Assembly: GCF_011758655.1 (NCBI RefSeq)
Contig: NZ_JAAMPA010000001.1
Location: 1,984,001-2,048,000, forward strand
DNA from: Modestobacter marinus
GTDB lineage: Bacteria; Actinomycetota; Actinomycetes; Mycobacteriales; Geodermatophilaceae
DNA: 64,000 nucleotides
Direction: 5' to 3'
The notes below the pieces were generated by a model. That model worked only from the letters and a program-made list of their open reading frames with translations, did not search any database and was not told the origin of the DNA. Positions 34,287 through 44,536 of the stretch are shown here, piece after piece. Positions within the stretch are counted from its first letter, which is position 1. The number at the start of each line of letters is the position of its first letter. Made by a program: the position numbers and the translations under genes.

Positions 34287-35701
34287 GCCTGCTCGCGGTC
34301 GGCATCAGCCACCAGACCGCGCCGGTCGCCCTGCTCGAGCAGGTGAGCATGACCGGCGACGACAAGGTCAAGACCCTGCACGAGCTGGTCGAGAGCGACC
34401 ACGTCTCCGAGGCCATCGTGCTGGCCACCTGCAACCGGATCGAGGTCTTCGCCGAGGTCGACCGCTTCCACGGCGGGATCACCGACGTCAGCCGGGTGCT
34501 CGCCCGGCACGCCGGCGCGACCGTGGAGGAGCTCTCCCCGTACGTCACCGTCTACTACGAGGACCAGGCGATCGGGCACCTGTGCACCGTCGCCGCGGGC
34601 CTGGACTCGATGGTCGTCGGCGAGACCCAGGTGCTCGGGCAGCTGCGCGCGGCCTACGCCCTGGCCCAGGAGGAGGGCACGGTCGGGCGCGAGCTGCACC
34701 CGATCGCCCAGCGGGCGCTGCGCGTGGGCAAGCGCGTGCACGCCGAGACCGGCATCGACCGGGCCGGCGCCTCGCTGGTCTCGGTGGCCCTGGACCGGGT
34801 CTCCGAGACCCTCGGTGCGCTCGACGGCCGCCCGGTGCTGGTTGTCGGGGCCGGGTCGATGGGCGCGCTGGCCGCGACCACCCTGGCCCGCCGCGGCGCG
34901 GCGGTCACCGTCAGCAGCCGGACGCCGGCCAGCGCCGCCCGCCTGGCCGAGACGATCGGCGGCCGGCAGGCCGACCTCGAGCAGCTGCCCGACGAGCTCC
35001 CCGCGGCCGACGTCCTGGTCACCTGCACCGGCGCCACCGGCACGGTCATCGGCACCGACCTGGTCGAGCAGGCGCTCGGCGGGCGGGCGGACCGGCCGCT
35101 GGTGATCGTCGACCTCGCCCTCCCGCGCGACGTCGACGCCGCGGTCGCGGGCCTGCCCGGGGTGCACGTCGTGGACCTGGCGATGCTGCAGGGCGAGCGC
35201 GCTGCGCACCCCGGCGTGCCGGTGGCCGGCTCCGTGGCCGCCGACGACATCGCCGCCGCGCACGCCCTGGTCGAGCTGGAGACCTCGCTGCTGCGCGCCG
35301 AGCGGCAGGCCGCCGCGGTGGCCCCCACCGTCTCGGCGCTGCGCAGCCAGGCCGCCGAGGTGGTCGACGCCGAGCTGCTGCGGCTGTCGACCCGCCTGCC
35401 CGACCTGGACGCCAAGGCCCGCAGCGAGATCGCCCGCACCGTGCGCCGGGTGGTCGACAAGCTGCTGCACGAGCCCACCGTCCGCGTGAAGGAGCTGGCC
35501 GGTGCCCCTGGCGGCACCGACTACGCCGACGCCCTGCGGGCGCTGTTCGGGCTGGGGCTGTCCGGTGCCACCGACGGGGAGCGCACCAGCCTCTCCGACG
35601 CGGTCACCGTGGACCCCGAGCTGCCGGCCGGCACCCCGTTGTCGGCCCTGGACCCGCGGGTCGACGCCGGCCGCGACGGGCGCGGCGGTGGTGCCGCGTG
35701 A
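34283..35701 (+). CDS. hemA: Glutamyl-tRNA reductase HemA
   Basis: A 472-residue enzyme reducing glutamyl-tRNA(Glu) to glutamate-1-semialdehyde, the committed step of haem synthesis by the C5 route. Catalytic Cys50 lies in LATCNRIEVF; the NADPH domain has VVGAGSMGALAATTLARRG; the C-terminal helices form the dimer domain. Extended C-terminus of about 40 residues relative to the family average. Overlaps rex and hemC by four bases each. Confidence 0.95.
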   Translation: MSLLAVGISHQTAPVALLEQVSMTGDDKVKTLHELVESDHVSEAIVLATCNRIEVFAEVDRFHGGITDVSRVLARHAGATVEELSPYVTVYYEDQAIGHLCTVAAGLDSMVVGETQVLGQLRAAYALAQEEGTVGRELHPIAQRALRVGKRVHAETGIDRAGASLVSVALDRVSETLGALDGRPVLVVGAGSMGALAATTLARRGAAVTVSSRTPASAARLAETIGGRQADLEQLPDELPAADVLVTCTGATGTVIGTDLVEQALGGRADRPLVIVDLALPRDVDAAVAGLPGVHVVDLAMLQGERAAHPGVPVAGSVAADDIAAAHALVELETSLLRAERQAAAVAPTVSALRSQAAEVVDAELLRLSTRLPDLDAKARSEIARTVRRVVDKLLHEPTVRVKELAGAPGGTDYADALRALFGLGLSGATDGERTSLSDAVTVDPELPAGTPLSALDPRVDAGRDGRGGGAA

Positions 35702-36636
35702 CCGCTCCCCAGTCGCCGCTGCGGCTGGGCACCCGGGCGAGCCAGCTGGCGCTCACCCAGTCCCAGCACGTCGCCGACGCGCTGACCGCGGCCACCGGCG
35801 TGCCGGTCGAGCTGGTGCACATCAGCACCTACGGCGACCGGTCCACCGAGGCGATCAACCAGCTCGGCGGCACCGGCGTCTTCGTCACCGCGCTGCGCGA
35901 CGCCCTGCTGCAGGGCACCGTCGACCTCGCCGTCCACAGCTTCAAGGACCTGCCGACCGCGCCGAGCCCGGGGCTGGTCGTGGCCGCCGTCCCGCCGCGG
36001 CAGGACCCCCGCGACGTGCTGGTCGCCCGCGACGGCCTCACCCTCGGCGAGCTGCCCGTCGGCTCGCGGATCGGCACCGGTGCGCCCCGCCGGGTGGCCC
36101 AGCTGCGCGCCCTGGGCCTCGGGCTGGAGATCGTGCCGATCCGCGGCAACGTCGAAACCCGGATGGGCCGGGTCACCTCCGGGGACCTGGACGCCGTGGT
36201 GCTGGCCCGGGCCGGCCTGGCCCGGCTGGACCGGCTGTCGGCGGTGACCGAGGTGCTCGACCCGATCCAGGTCCTGCCCGCCCCGGCACAGGGTGCCCTC
36301 GCCGTGGAGTGCCGAGTCGACGACACCCGGGTCCGGGAGCTGCTGGCCCTGCTCGACGACCCCGCGGCCCGCGCCTGCGTGGCGGCCGAGCGTGCGGTGC
36401 TCACCGCGCTGGAGGCCGGGTGCAGCGCCCCGGTGGCCGCGCACGCCGAACTCGCCGAGGGGGAGGACGGCGCCGCGGAGCTCTACCTGCGCGCCTCGGT
36501 CACCGCGGTCGACGGCAGCGACGGCCTCCGGAGCTCGATCACCGGGCCCGCCGACACCGCCGCCTCCCTCGGCCGCGACCTGGCCGCCGAGCTGCTGGAC
36601 CGCGGCGCGGCCGCGCTGATGGCGGCCAGCCGGTGA
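35698..36636 (+). CDS. hemC: Porphobilinogen deaminase HemC
   Basis: A 312-residue enzyme joining four porphobilinogens into hydroxymethylbilane. RLGTRASQLAL starts the protein, and Cys242 in EAGCSAPV carries the dipyrromethane cofactor. Overlaps hemA by GTGA. A GC-rich 112-base gap with CCCCCGCGGGGG separates it from hemD. Confidence 0.95.
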   Translation: MTAPQSPLRLGTRASQLALTQSQHVADALTAATGVPVELVHISTYGDRSTEAINQLGGTGVFVTALRDALLQGTVDLAVHSFKDLPTAPSPGLVVAAVPPRQDPRDVLVARDGLTLGELPVGSRIGTGAPRRVAQLRALGLGLEIVPIRGNVETRMGRVTSGDLDAVVLARAGLARLDRLSAVTEVLDPIQVLPAPAQGALAVECRVDDTRVRELLALLDDPAARACVAAERAVLTALEAGCSAPVAAHAELAEGEDGAAELYLRASVTAVDGSDGLRSSITGPADTAASLGRDLAAELLDRGAAALMAASR

Positions 36637-36748
36637 CCGCCCCCCGCGGGGGCCCGGTGACCTCCTCCTGCGGGGGCCATGCCCCCCACCCCATCCGTCC
36701 CGTACCACCCGCAGCGACCCCCTCCGGGGGCAGGAACAGGAGCACGCG
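36637..36748. other. GC-rich leader between hemC and hemD
   Basis: This 112-base gap interrupts an otherwise overlapping operon. It has the palindrome CCCCCGCGGGGG at about 36641-36652, a CCTGCGGGGGCC segment like the dispersed repeat core, and CCCCCTCCGGGGG before the ribosome site (GGAACAGGAG). It may be a partial terminator, a processing site or another repeat insertion. Confidence 0.45.
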
Positions 36749-38308
36749 ATGACGCGCTCACGCAAGCAGAACGGCAACGGCAAGGGCACGGTGGTCTTCG
36801 TGGGCGCCGGTCCCGGCGACCCGGAGCTGCTGACCGTCCGGGCCAGCGCGGCGATCGCCGGCGCCGACACGGTGCTGGCCGACCCCGAGGTCTCCACCGC
36901 CGTCCGCGAGGCGCTGCTGGCGGCCGACCCGGACCTGGAGATCACCACGGTCAGCGGTGAGCCGGCCGAGGTGGCCAAGTCCGCGGTCGCCGCGGCGAAG
37001 AACGGCGGCGTCGTCGTCCGGCTGATCGCCGGTGACCCGTTCACCAGCGACGCCGTGGTCAAGGAGGCGCTGGCGGTCACCCGCACCAGCGTCGCGTTCG
37101 ACGTCGTCCCCGGCGTCGCGGTCGGCACCGCCGTGCCCGCCTACGCCGGCGTCCCGCTGGGTGCCAGTTCGGTGCAGGCGGACCTCCGCAGCCTGGACGC
37201 CCCGGTCGACCTGGCGGCGCTCGCCGCCGCGGCGACCGGCACCGGCAGCCCGCTGGTGCTGCAGGCCGACGCCGACCAGGTGGCCACCGCCGCCGTCGGC
37301 CTGGTCGACGGCGGCCTGTCCGGCAACACCCCGGTCGTCGTCACGACCCAGGGCACCGGGACGGCGCAGAAGAGCATCGCCGCGAAGCTGGCCGCCGTCG
37401 CCGAGAAGTCCGCCGGGCTGGACAGCCTGTCCGGCCCGGTCGTGGTCACCGTCGGCGCCGTGGTCGACAAGCGCGCCAAGCTCTCCTGGTGGGAGAGCCG
37501 CCCGCTGTTCGGCTGGCGGGTGCTGGTGCCGCGCACCAAGGAGCAGGCCGGCGACATGAGCGAGCGGCTGCGCGCCTACGGTGCCGTGCCGGTGGAGGTG
37601 CCGACGATCGCCGTCGAGCCGCCCCGCAGCCCCGCGCAGATGGACCGCGCGGTCAAGGGCCTGGTGACCGGCCGCTACGGCTGGATCGTGTTCACCTCGA
37701 CCAACGCGGTGCGCGCCGTCCGGGAGAAGTTCACCGAGCTCGGCCTGGACGCCCGCGCCTTCGCCGGGGTCAAGGTCGCCTGCGTCGGTGAGCAGACCGC
37801 CGACGCGGTGCGCGAGTTCGGCATCGTGCCGGAGCTGGTGCCCAGCGGCGAGCAGTCCAGCGAGGGCCTGCTGGCCGACTTCCCGCCGTACGACGACGTC
37901 TTCGACCCGATCGACCGGGTGCTGCTGCCCCGCGCCGACATCGCCACCGAGACCCTCGCCGCGGGCCTGAAGGAGCGCGGCTGGGAGATCGACGACGTCA
38001 CCGCCTACCGCACCGTCCGGGCGGCGCCGCCGCCGGCCGCGGTGCGCGAGGCGATCAAGGGCGGCGGCTTCGACGCGGTCTGCTTCACCTCGTCCTCGAC
38101 GGTGCGCAACCTGGTCGGCATCGCCGGCAAGCCGCACGCCCGCACCGTCGTCTCGGTGATCGGCCCGGCCACCGCGGCCAGCGCCACCGAGTTCGGCCTG
38201 CGGGTGGACGTGCAGCCGGAGACCGCGGCCGTCGGCCCGCTGGTCGACGCGCTGGCCGAGTTCGCCCAGGCCCGCCGGGCCGAGGCGGAGGCCGGGGAGT
38301 CGCAGTGA
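36749..38308 (+). CDS. hemD: HemD: uroporphyrinogen-III synthase with SUMT-like domain
   Basis: A 519-residue fusion. Residues 13-245 form a SAM-dependent uroporphyrinogen methyltransferase-like domain (FVGAGPGDPELLTVRA), and residues 255-510 the uroporphyrinogen-III synthase (GWRVLVPRTKEQAG, IVFTSTNAV, CFTSSSTVRNLVG). The methyltransferase half keeps the first SAM loop but lacks the family GGDPFxFGRGGEE: it reads AGDPFTSDAVVKEA. So only the synthase half may be active. It overlaps hemB by GTGA. Confidence 0.92.
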   Translation: MTRSRKQNGNGKGTVVFVGAGPGDPELLTVRASAAIAGADTVLADPEVSTAVREALLAADPDLEITTVSGEPAEVAKSAVAAAKNGGVVVRLIAGDPFTSDAVVKEALAVTRTSVAFDVVPGVAVGTAVPAYAGVPLGASSVQADLRSLDAPVDLAALAAAATGTGSPLVLQADADQVATAAVGLVDGGLSGNTPVVVTTQGTGTAQKSIAAKLAAVAEKSAGLDSLSGPVVVTVGAVVDKRAKLSWWESRPLFGWRVLVPRTKEQAGDMSERLRAYGAVPVEVPTIAVEPPRSPAQMDRAVKGLVTGRYGWIVFTSTNAVRAVREKFTELGLDARAFAGVKVACVGEQTADAVREFGIVPELVPSGEQSSEGLLADFPPYDDVFDPIDRVLLPRADIATETLAAGLKERGWEIDDVTAYRTVRAAPPPAAVREAIKGGGFDAVCFTSSSTVRNLVGIAGKPHARTVVSVIGPATAASATEFGLRVDVQPETAAVGPLVDALAEFAQARRAEAEAGESQ

Positions 38309-39303
38309 CCTCCGGCCAGGGCGGCACGAACCCCGGGTTCGCCCGGGGACGCCGGCTGCGCTCGACCCCGGCCATGCGCCGGTGGACGGCGCAGACCCGG
38401 CTGGCCCCGGCCGACCTGGTGCTGCCGGTCTTCGTCAAGGAGGGCATCACCGAGCCGGTGCCGATCAGCTCCATGCCCGGCGTCGTCCAGCACAGCCCCG
38501 AGTCGCTGCGGAAGGCCGCCGCCGAGGCGGCCGAGGCGGGGATCAGCGGGCTGATGCTGTTCGGCATCCCGGCGGAGAAGGACGCCGTCGGGTCCCAGGC
38601 GGACGCCGCGGACGGGATCGTCAACGTCGCGCTGCAGCAGCTGCGGGCTGACCTCGGCGACGAGCTGGTGCTGATGGCGGACCTGTGCCTGTGCGAGTAC
38701 ACCGACCACGGGCACTGCGGGGTGGTCACGCCCGCAGGGGTCGTGGACAACGACCCGACGCTGGACCGGTACGCCGCGGTCGCGATCGCCCAGGCCCAGG
38801 CCGGGGCGCACGTCATCGCCCCCAGCGGGATGATGGACGGCCAGGTCGCGGCGATCCGCGCCGGGCTGGACTCCAGCGGCTCCACCGAGACGCCGATCCT
38901 GGCCTACGCCGCCAAGTACGCCTCCGGCTTCTACGGGCCCTTCCGCGAGGCCGCCGAGGGGGCGCCGCAGTTCGGTGACCGCTCGACGTACCAGATGGAC
39001 CCGCCCAACACCGACGAGGCGCTGCGCGAGGTGGCGCAGGACATCGCCGAGGGCGCGGACGCGGTGATGGTCAAGCCGGCCGGGCCCTACCTGGACATCG
39101 TCGCCCGGGTGGCCGACGCCGTCGACGTCCCGGTGAGCGCTTACCAGGTCAGCGGCGAGTACGCGATGGTCGAGGCGGCCGCCGCCCACGGCTGGGTCGA
39201 CCGCCGGCGGGCGGTCCTGGAGACGCTGACTTCGATCCGACGGGCCGGCGCCGGTTCGGTGCTGACCTACTGGGCGGTCGAGGCCGCCCGCTGGCTGCGC
39301 TGA
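38305..39303 (+). CDS. hemB: Delta-aminolevulinic acid dehydratase HemB
   Basis: A 332-residue enzyme condensing two 5-aminolevulinates to porphobilinogen. The zinc site DLCLCEYTDHGHC shows the three-cysteine version; the Schiff-base lysines are in AYAAKYASGFYG and VMVKPAGPY. Coupled to hemD. Last gene before a 102-base gap and hemL. Confidence 0.96.
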   Translation: MTSGQGGTNPGFARGRRLRSTPAMRRWTAQTRLAPADLVLPVFVKEGITEPVPISSMPGVVQHSPESLRKAAAEAAEAGISGLMLFGIPAEKDAVGSQADAADGIVNVALQQLRADLGDELVLMADLCLCEYTDHGHCGVVTPAGVVDNDPTLDRYAAVAIAQAQAGAHVIAPSGMMDGQVAAIRAGLDSSGSTETPILAYAAKYASGFYGPFREAAEGAPQFGDRSTYQMDPPNTDEALREVAQDIAEGADAVMVKPAGPYLDIVARVADAVDVPVSAYQVSGEYAMVEAAAAHGWVDRRRAVLETLTSIRRAGAGSVLTYWAVEAARWLR

Positions 39304-39405
39304 AGCGGTCGCGGGTCGGGCGGCGAGGAGTGGGCACGGAGTGGCGCTGCTCACCGTCCACCCCGCGGGCGGCGCGGACACAGCCGGGCCTGGGACAGTG
39401 GGACC

Positions 39406-40770
39406 GTGACTGAGCCCTACCCGTACGAGGCCCCGGTGTCGGCAGAGCTGTTCGAACGGGCCGGCCGGGTGACGCCCGGCGGCGTGAACTCCCCGGTGCG
39501 CGCGTTCCGGGCGGTCGGGGGCACCCCGCGGTTCATGGCCTCGGGCTCGGGTCCGTGGCTGACCGACGTCGACGGCCGCCGCTACGTGGACCTGGTGGCC
39601 TCCTGGGGCCCGATGATCCTGGGGCACGCGCACCCCGAGGTCGTGGCCGCCGTCACCGAGGCGGCCCGCCGCGGCTTCACCTTCGGCACGCCCACCGCCG
39701 GTGAGGCCGAGCTGGCGGAGGAGATCGTCTCCCGGGTGGCCCCGGTCGAGCGGGTGCGGCTGGTCAACTCCGGCACCGAGGCGGTGCTGTCGGCGGTCCG
39801 GCTGGCCCGCGGGTACACCGGCCGCCCGCTGGTGGTGAAGTTCGCCGGCTGCTACCACGGGCACGTCGACGCCCTCCTGGCCTCCGCCGGTTCCGGCGTC
39901 GCCACCCTCGGCCTGCCCGACACCCCCGGCGTCACCACCGGGGCGGCCGCGGACACCATCGTGCTGCCCTACAACGACGTCGCCGCGGTCGAGGCGGTGT
40001 TCGCCGAGCGCGGCGACCAGATCGCCTGCGTGGTCACCGAGGCGGCCGCCGGCAACATGGGCGTCGTCCCGCCGCTGGACGGGTTCAACGGCCACCTGCG
40101 CCGGATCACCGCCGCGCACGGTGCGCTGCTGCTGGTCGACGAGGTGATGACCGGGTTCCGGGTCTCCGGCGCCGGCTGGTACGGCCTGGACCCGGTGGAC
40201 GCCGACCTGTTCACCTTCGGCAAGGTCATGGGCGGGGGCATGCCGGCCGCGGCGTTCGGCGGCCGCGCCGACGTGATGGACCAGCTGGCCCCCTCCGGGC
40301 CGGTCTACCAGGCGGGCACGCTGGCCGGGAACCCGGTGGCGGTGGCGGCCGGGCTGACCACGCTGCGGCTGTGCACCGACGAGGTCTACGAGCGCTGTGA
40401 CTCCGTGGCGGCCCTCCTGCGGGGTGCCGCCAGCGCGGCGCTGTTCGCCGCCGGGGTGCCGCACCGGGTGCAGCAGGCCGGCTCGATGTTCTCGGTGTTC
40501 TTCGTCCCGGACGAGCGCCAGGTGCGCGACTACGACGACGCCCGCAGCCAGGACGTCGCCGCACACACCGCCTTCTTCCACGCCATGCTCGCCCGCGGCG
40601 TCTACCTGCCGCCCTCGGCGTTCGAGGCCTGGTTCGTCAGCGCCGCCCTGGACGAGGAGGCGCTCGACCACGTGCTGGCCGCACTGCCCGCCGCCGCCGC
40701 GGCCGCCGCGGCCGCCTCGGGCGGCCCCGCCTCGCCCGAGGCGAAGGACACCCTGGAGCTGCAGCCGTGA
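39406..40770 (+). CDS. hemL: Glutamate-1-semialdehyde aminotransferase HemL
   Basis: A 454-residue PLP enzyme that isomerises glutamate-1-semialdehyde to 5-aminolevulinate. N-terminal [29 protein letters not shown] and the Schiff-base lysine in [11 protein letters not shown] are present. GACAGT ends six bases before the GTG, so it may have its own leaderless promoter. The C-terminus has an Ala run and about 25 residues beyond the fold. Coupled by GTGA to the phosphatase gene. Confidence 0.96.
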   Translation: MTEPYPYEAPVSAELFERAGRVTPGGVNSPVRAFRAVGGTPRFMASGSGPWLTDVDGRRYVDLVASWGPMILGHAHPEVVAAVTEAARRGFTFGTPTAGEAELAEEIVSRVAPVERVRLVNSGTEAVLSAVRLARGYTGRPLVVKFAGCYHGHVDALLASAGSGVATLGLPDTPGVTTGAAADTIVLPYNDVAAVEAVFAERGDQIACVVTEAAAGNMGVVPPLDGFNGHLRRITAAHGALLLVDEVMTGFRVSGAGWYGLDPVDADLFTFGKVMGGGMPAAAFGGRADVMDQLAPSGPVYQAGTLAGNPVAVAAGLTTLRLCTDEVYERCDSVAALLRGAASAALFAAGVPHRVQQAGSMFSVFFVPDERQVRDYDDARSQDVAAHTAFFHAMLARGVYLPPSAFEAWFVSAALDEEALDHVLAALPAAAAAAAAASGGPASPEAKDTLELQP

Positions 40771-41402
40771 GCGAGACGACCGTCGTCCACCTGATGCGGC
40801 ACGGCGAGGTGCACAACCCCGCCGGCGTCCTCTACGGGCGGCTGCCCGGCTACCGGCTGAGCGAGGCCGGCGAGGGCATGGCCCGCACCGCGGCCGCCTG
40901 GTTCGCCGACCGCGACGTCACCCACCTGGTGGCCAGCCCGCTGGAGCGGGCGCAGCAGACCGCGCGCCCGATCGCCGACACCCTCGGCCTGGAGATCGCC
41001 ACGGACGAGCGGCTGATCGAGGCGGGCAACTCCTTCGAGGGCAAGACCTTCGGCGTCGGCGACGGGGCGATGCGGCACCCGGGCAACTGGTGGCGGCTCC
41101 GCAACCCGTGGACGCCGTCCTGGGGCGAGCCCTACCGGGAGATCGCCGCCCGGATGCTCGGGGCGATCGACTCCGCGCGGGACGCCGCCCGCGGGCACGC
41201 CGCGGTCTGCGTCAGCCACCAGCTGCCGGTCTGGACCGTGCGGCTGCACCTGGAGGGCCGCCGCTACCTGCACGACCCGCGGCGGCGGGAGTGCGGGCTG
41301 GCCAGCGTCACCTCCCTCACCTACGACGGCGACCGGCTGGTGCGGCTGGAGTACGCCGAGCCGGCCGGGGCCACCGATCCCGACGCGGTGCCCGGTGCGT
41401 AG
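40767..41402 (+). CDS. Histidine phosphatase family protein (Rv0525-like)
   Basis: A 211-residue cytosolic histidine phosphatase with [10 protein letters not shown] (His12) and the second catalytic His in [10 protein letters not shown]. Lengths and context match Rv0525, between hemL and the cytochrome c genes. Substrate unknown; the conserved placement suggests a link with haem or thiol maturation, which is inference. Overlaps tlpA by eight bases. Confidence 0.86.
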   Translation: MSETTVVHLMRHGEVHNPAGVLYGRLPGYRLSEAGEGMARTAAAWFADRDVTHLVASPLERAQQTARPIADTLGLEIATDERLIEAGNSFEGKTFGVGDGAMRHPGNWWRLRNPWTPSWGEPYREIAARMLGAIDSARDAARGHAAVCVSHQLPVWTVRLHLEGRRYLHDPRRRECGLASVTSLTYDGDRLVRLEYAEPAGATDPDAVPGA

Positions 41403-41970
41403 CCGACTGGTCGCGGCGCTGGGGGTGGCCGCGGTGCTCACCGCCGGCTGCAGCACCGGCGACGACGCGGTGGACGTGACCAACGGCGGTGAGTTCCGGT
41501 TCGTGGCCGGCACGCCGTCCGGCGAGGTCATCCCCGAGGCGGAGCGGGCCGGCGCCCCGGGCTTCTCCGGCACGCTGCTCGGCGGCGGGGAGTTCGACTC
41601 CGCGGAGCTGGCCGGGGACGTCGCGGTGCTCAACTTCTGGGGTTCGTGGTGCGCGCCCTGCCGGGTGGAGAGCCCGGAGTTCCAGGAGGTCTACACCGAG
41701 GTCCGGGACGACGGCGTCGAGTTCCTCGGCCTGAACGTCAAGGACACCGAGCAGCTGGCCACCGCTTTCGTGGAGAGCAAGGGCATCACCTTCCCCTCGC
41801 TCTTCGACCCCCGCGGTGAGGTGGCGCTCGCGTTCCGCGACTACCCGGCCGCGGCGATCCCCTCGACGATCGTGCTCGACCGCGAGGGTCGCGTCGCGGC
41901 GGTGTACACCGGTGCTGTGCAGCAGGACGACCTGCGCACGGTGATCGCGCAGCTGACCGGGGAGGCCTGA
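41395..41970 (+). CDS. TlpA/ResA-family thiol-disulfide lipoprotein
   Basis: A 191-residue exported thioredoxin-fold protein. Signal peptide with lipobox LTAGC (Cys19), so it is probably tethered outside the membrane. Redox site WCAPC (Cys86, Cys89) and a cis-Pro in AAIPSTIV. ResA-type proteins reduce apocytochrome c haem-binding cysteines, using electrons passed by CcdA, whose gene follows four bases on. Same as Rv0526. Confidence 0.92.
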   Translation: MRSRLVAALGVAAVLTAGCSTGDDAVDVTNGGEFRFVAGTPSGEVIPEAERAGAPGFSGTLLGGGEFDSAELAGDVAVLNFWGSWCAPCRVESPEFQEVYTEVRDDGVEFLGLNVKDTEQLATAFVESKGITFPSLFDPRGEVALAFRDYPAAAIPSTIVLDREGRVAAVYTGAVQQDDLRTVIAQLTGEA

Positions 41971-41973
41971 GCC

Positions 41974-42819
41974 GTGGTGGAGGCCATCAGGGAGCTGATC
42001 GGTAACGGGCCGCTGCTGGTCGCCGCCGCGGTGGCGGCGCTGGCCGGCCTGATCAGCTTCGCCTCGCCGTGCGTGCTGCCGCTGGTCCCCGGCTACCTCT
42101 CCTACGTCACCGGCCTGGTGGGCAGCGCCCCGCGGCCGGCGGCTCCGGCCGGCCCGCCGCCGGGAGGCGGGTCAGCGGCCGGCGGCGCCTCGGTGGCCAC
42201 CGCCGTCCGGCCGGTCGACGAGCGCGCCTCGCGCGGCCGGATGGTGCTGGGCGCGGTGCTGTTCGTGCTCGGCTTCACCGTGGTCTTCGTGGCGATCAGC
42301 AGCGCCGTGGGCGGGCTGGGCCGGCTGCTGCTGGAGTACAACGACGTCATCACCCGGGTGATGGGCCTGGTCACCATCGTGGTGGGGCTGGGCTTCCTGG
42401 GCTGGCTGCCGTTCCTGCAGCGCACCGCCCGGATCACCGCGCGCCCCGCCGTCGGCCTGGCCGGTGCCCCGCTGCTGGGCGTGGTGTTCGGCCTGGGCTG
42501 GACCCCGTGCCTGGGCCCCACCCTGCAGGCCGTGCAGAGCCTGGCCTTCAGCGAGGCGACCGTGGGGCGCGGCGCGTTCCTCGGGCTCGCCTACTGCCTG
42601 GGGCTCGGCGTGCCGTTCGTGCTGGTGGCGCTGGGCGCCCGCTGGGCGGTGGGGGCCATGTCGTTCCTGCGCCGCAACGCCCGCACGGTCACCCGGGTCG
42701 GTGGCGTGGTGCTGATCGGCGTCGGCCTGATGCTGGTCACCGGGGCGTGGACCGAGCTGATGATCTGGCTGCGCGGCTGGCTGGCCGCCACCGGCCTGGC
42801 CGAGTCGGCGCCGCTGTGA
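41974..42819 (+). CDS. ccdA: Cytochrome c biogenesis protein CcdA
   Basis: A 281-residue polytopic membrane protein of about six helices that carries reducing equivalents across the membrane. The two redox cysteines are in FASPCVLPLVPG and WTPCLGPTLQ. A Gly/Ala/Pro-rich 45-residue loop separates helices 1 and 2. Ends 64 bases before resB. Rv0527 equivalent. Confidence 0.93.
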   Translation: MVEAIRELIGNGPLLVAAAVAALAGLISFASPCVLPLVPGYLSYVTGLVGSAPRPAAPAGPPPGGGSAAGGASVATAVRPVDERASRGRMVLGAVLFVLGFTVVFVAISSAVGGLGRLLLEYNDVITRVMGLVTIVVGLGFLGWLPFLQRTARITARPAVGLAGAPLLGVVFGLGWTPCLGPTLQAVQSLAFSEATVGRGAFLGLAYCLGLGVPFVLVALGARWAVGAMSFLRRNARTVTRVGGVVLIGVGLMLVTGAWTELMIWLRGWLAATGLAESAPL

Positions 42820-42883
42820 CCGGGCACGTGCGGCCATCGACGAGCGGCGTCGCCGGCCCGACCTGCGACGGCGAGGAGGCCCG

Positions 42884-44536
42884 GTGACCACCAGCGCCCC
42901 ACCGCGCCCGGCCGCGCCGGCCGGTCCGTCGTCCCCGCCCTCACCGGGCCGCCGGGTGCTGGCCCGGCTGCTGCGCTGGTGGCGGCAGCTGACCGCGATG
43001 CGCACGGCGCTGATCCTGCTGTTCCTGCTGGCGCTCGCGGCGATCCCCGGGTCGCTGCTGCCGCAGCGCTCGCTGTCGCAGCGCAACGTGGCCGGCTACT
43101 TCACCGACCACCCGACGCTCGCACCCTGGCTGGACCGGCTCTACCTGTTCGACGTCTTCAGCTCGCCGTGGTTCGCGGCGATCTACCTGCTGCTGTTCAT
43201 CTCGCTGATCGGCTGCGTCGTGCCCCGGGCGATCGAGCACGGCCGCGCGCTGTTCACCCCGCCGCCGACGGCCCCCCGGCACCTGCAGCGGCTGCCGGAG
43301 TCGGCCGAGCTCAGCACGTCGCTGGCCGGTCCGGCCGCGCTGGACGTCGTCGAGGAGGAGCTGCGGGTCCGCCGCTTCCGGGTGGTCCGCCGTGCGGGCA
43401 GGTCCGGTCCGGAGGTCTCCGCGGAGAAGGGCTACCTCCGGGAGACCGGCAACGTGCTGTTCCACCTCTCGCTGCTGGCGCTGCTGCTCGGTCTGGCCGG
43501 CGGCAAGCTGTGGGGCTACGAGGGCAGCATCCTGGTGACCGAGGGCCAGGGCTTCTGCAACGCGTTCCAGCAGTACGACACCCACCGGTCCGGCCCGCTG
43601 GTCGACGGTGCGGACCTGTCGCGGCTGTGCGTGGACCTCGAGGACTTCGAGGCCGACTACGAGGAGAACCTCACCGCCGCGTCCTACACCGCGGACATCA
43701 GCTGGGAGCTGGACGGCGCCGACCCGGTGAGCACCACCATCGGGGTCAACGACCCGCTGCGGGTGGACGGCGACCGGGTCTACGTCACCGGACACGGGTT
43801 CAGCCCCGTCTTCAGCATCACCCGGCCGGACGGCCAGACCCTCACCGACCTGTCCGCGCCGTTCCTCCCCGCCGACACGGGGACGATGCTCAGCCAGGGC
43901 GTGCTGAAGGTGCCCGACCTGGGCGCCGACACGACCGAGCAGCTGGCCATCGAGGGGTTCCTCGCCCCCACCGGCGTGCTGGAGGCCGGCTTCCTCACCT
44001 CGATCAACCCGGCCCCGCTGGACCCGAAGGTCGGCATCGACGTCTACACCGGCTACCTGGGGCTGGACTCCGGCCTGCCGCAGTCGGTCTACGCGCTCGA
44101 CCGCGACCAGATCGACCGCGGTCTGCTGAACCGGGTGGCCCGGACGAACCTCGCCGTGGGGGAGTCGACCACGCTGCCCGACGGCACCGTGGTCACCTTC
44201 AGCGGTCTCAAGGAGTACGCGGCGCTGCAGGTCTCGCACGACCCCGGCCAGGTGTGGGTGCTGGGGGCGTCGATCGCCGTCCTGGCGGGCCTGCTGGGCA
44301 TGCTGCTGGTGCGTCGGGAGCGGGTCTTCGCCCGCTCCGGCCCCGCCCCGGACGGCGGGGGTACCGTGCTGTCGATCGGCTCGCTGACCCGGGGCAGCGC
44401 GGACACCGGTCCCCGTTTCACCTCGCTCACCGAGGACGTGCAGGCAGCCCTGGCCGCCCGCGCCGACGCCCCGGCGAGCACCCCAGCGGCCCGTGGACAC
44501 GGGCCGGCACCCGATGAGGAGGCACCGCCGTCGTGA
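42884..44536 (+). CDS. resB: Cytochrome c biogenesis protein ResB (Ccs1)
   Basis: A 550-residue system II synthase subunit: three N-terminal membrane helices (about residues 40-60, 90-115, 185-205), a large extracytoplasmic domain and a fourth helix at about 460-480, then a disordered tail. With CcsB it carries haem and joins it to CxxCH apocytochromes. GTG 42884 follows GGAGG. Overlaps ccsB by GTGA. Rv0528 equivalent. Confidence 0.92.
   Translation: MTTSAPPRPAAPAGPSSPPSPGRRVLARLLRWWRQLTAMRTALILLFLLALAAIPGSLLPQRSLSQRNVAGYFTDHPTLAPWLDRLYLFDVFSSPWFAAIYLLLFISLIGCVVPRAIEHGRALFTPPPTAPRHLQRLPESAELSTSLAGPAALDVVEEELRVRRFRVVRRAGRSGPEVSAEKGYLRETGNVLFHLSLLALLLGLAGGKLWGYEGSILVTEGQGFCNAFQQYDTHRSGPLVDGADLSRLCVDLEDFEADYEENLTAASYTADISWELDGADPVSTTIGVNDPLRVDGDRVYVTGHGFSPVFSITRPDGQTLTDLSAPFLPADTGTMLSQGVLKVPDLGADTTEQLAIEGFLAPTGVLEAGFLTSINPAPLDPKVGIDVYTGYLGLDSGLPQSVYALDRDQIDRGLLNRVARTNLAVGESTTLPDGTVVTFSGLKEYAALQVSHDPGQVWVLGASIAVLAGLLGMLLVRRERVFARSGPAPDGGGTVLSIGSLTRGSADTGPRFTSLTEDVQAALAARADAPASTPAARGHGPAPDEEAPPS

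Noticed and set aside
36758-38137. 460-codon frame antisense to hemD
   Set aside because: Composition (His/Gly/Arg/Asp-rich) is typical of shadow frames, and hemD on the other strand is fully supported.
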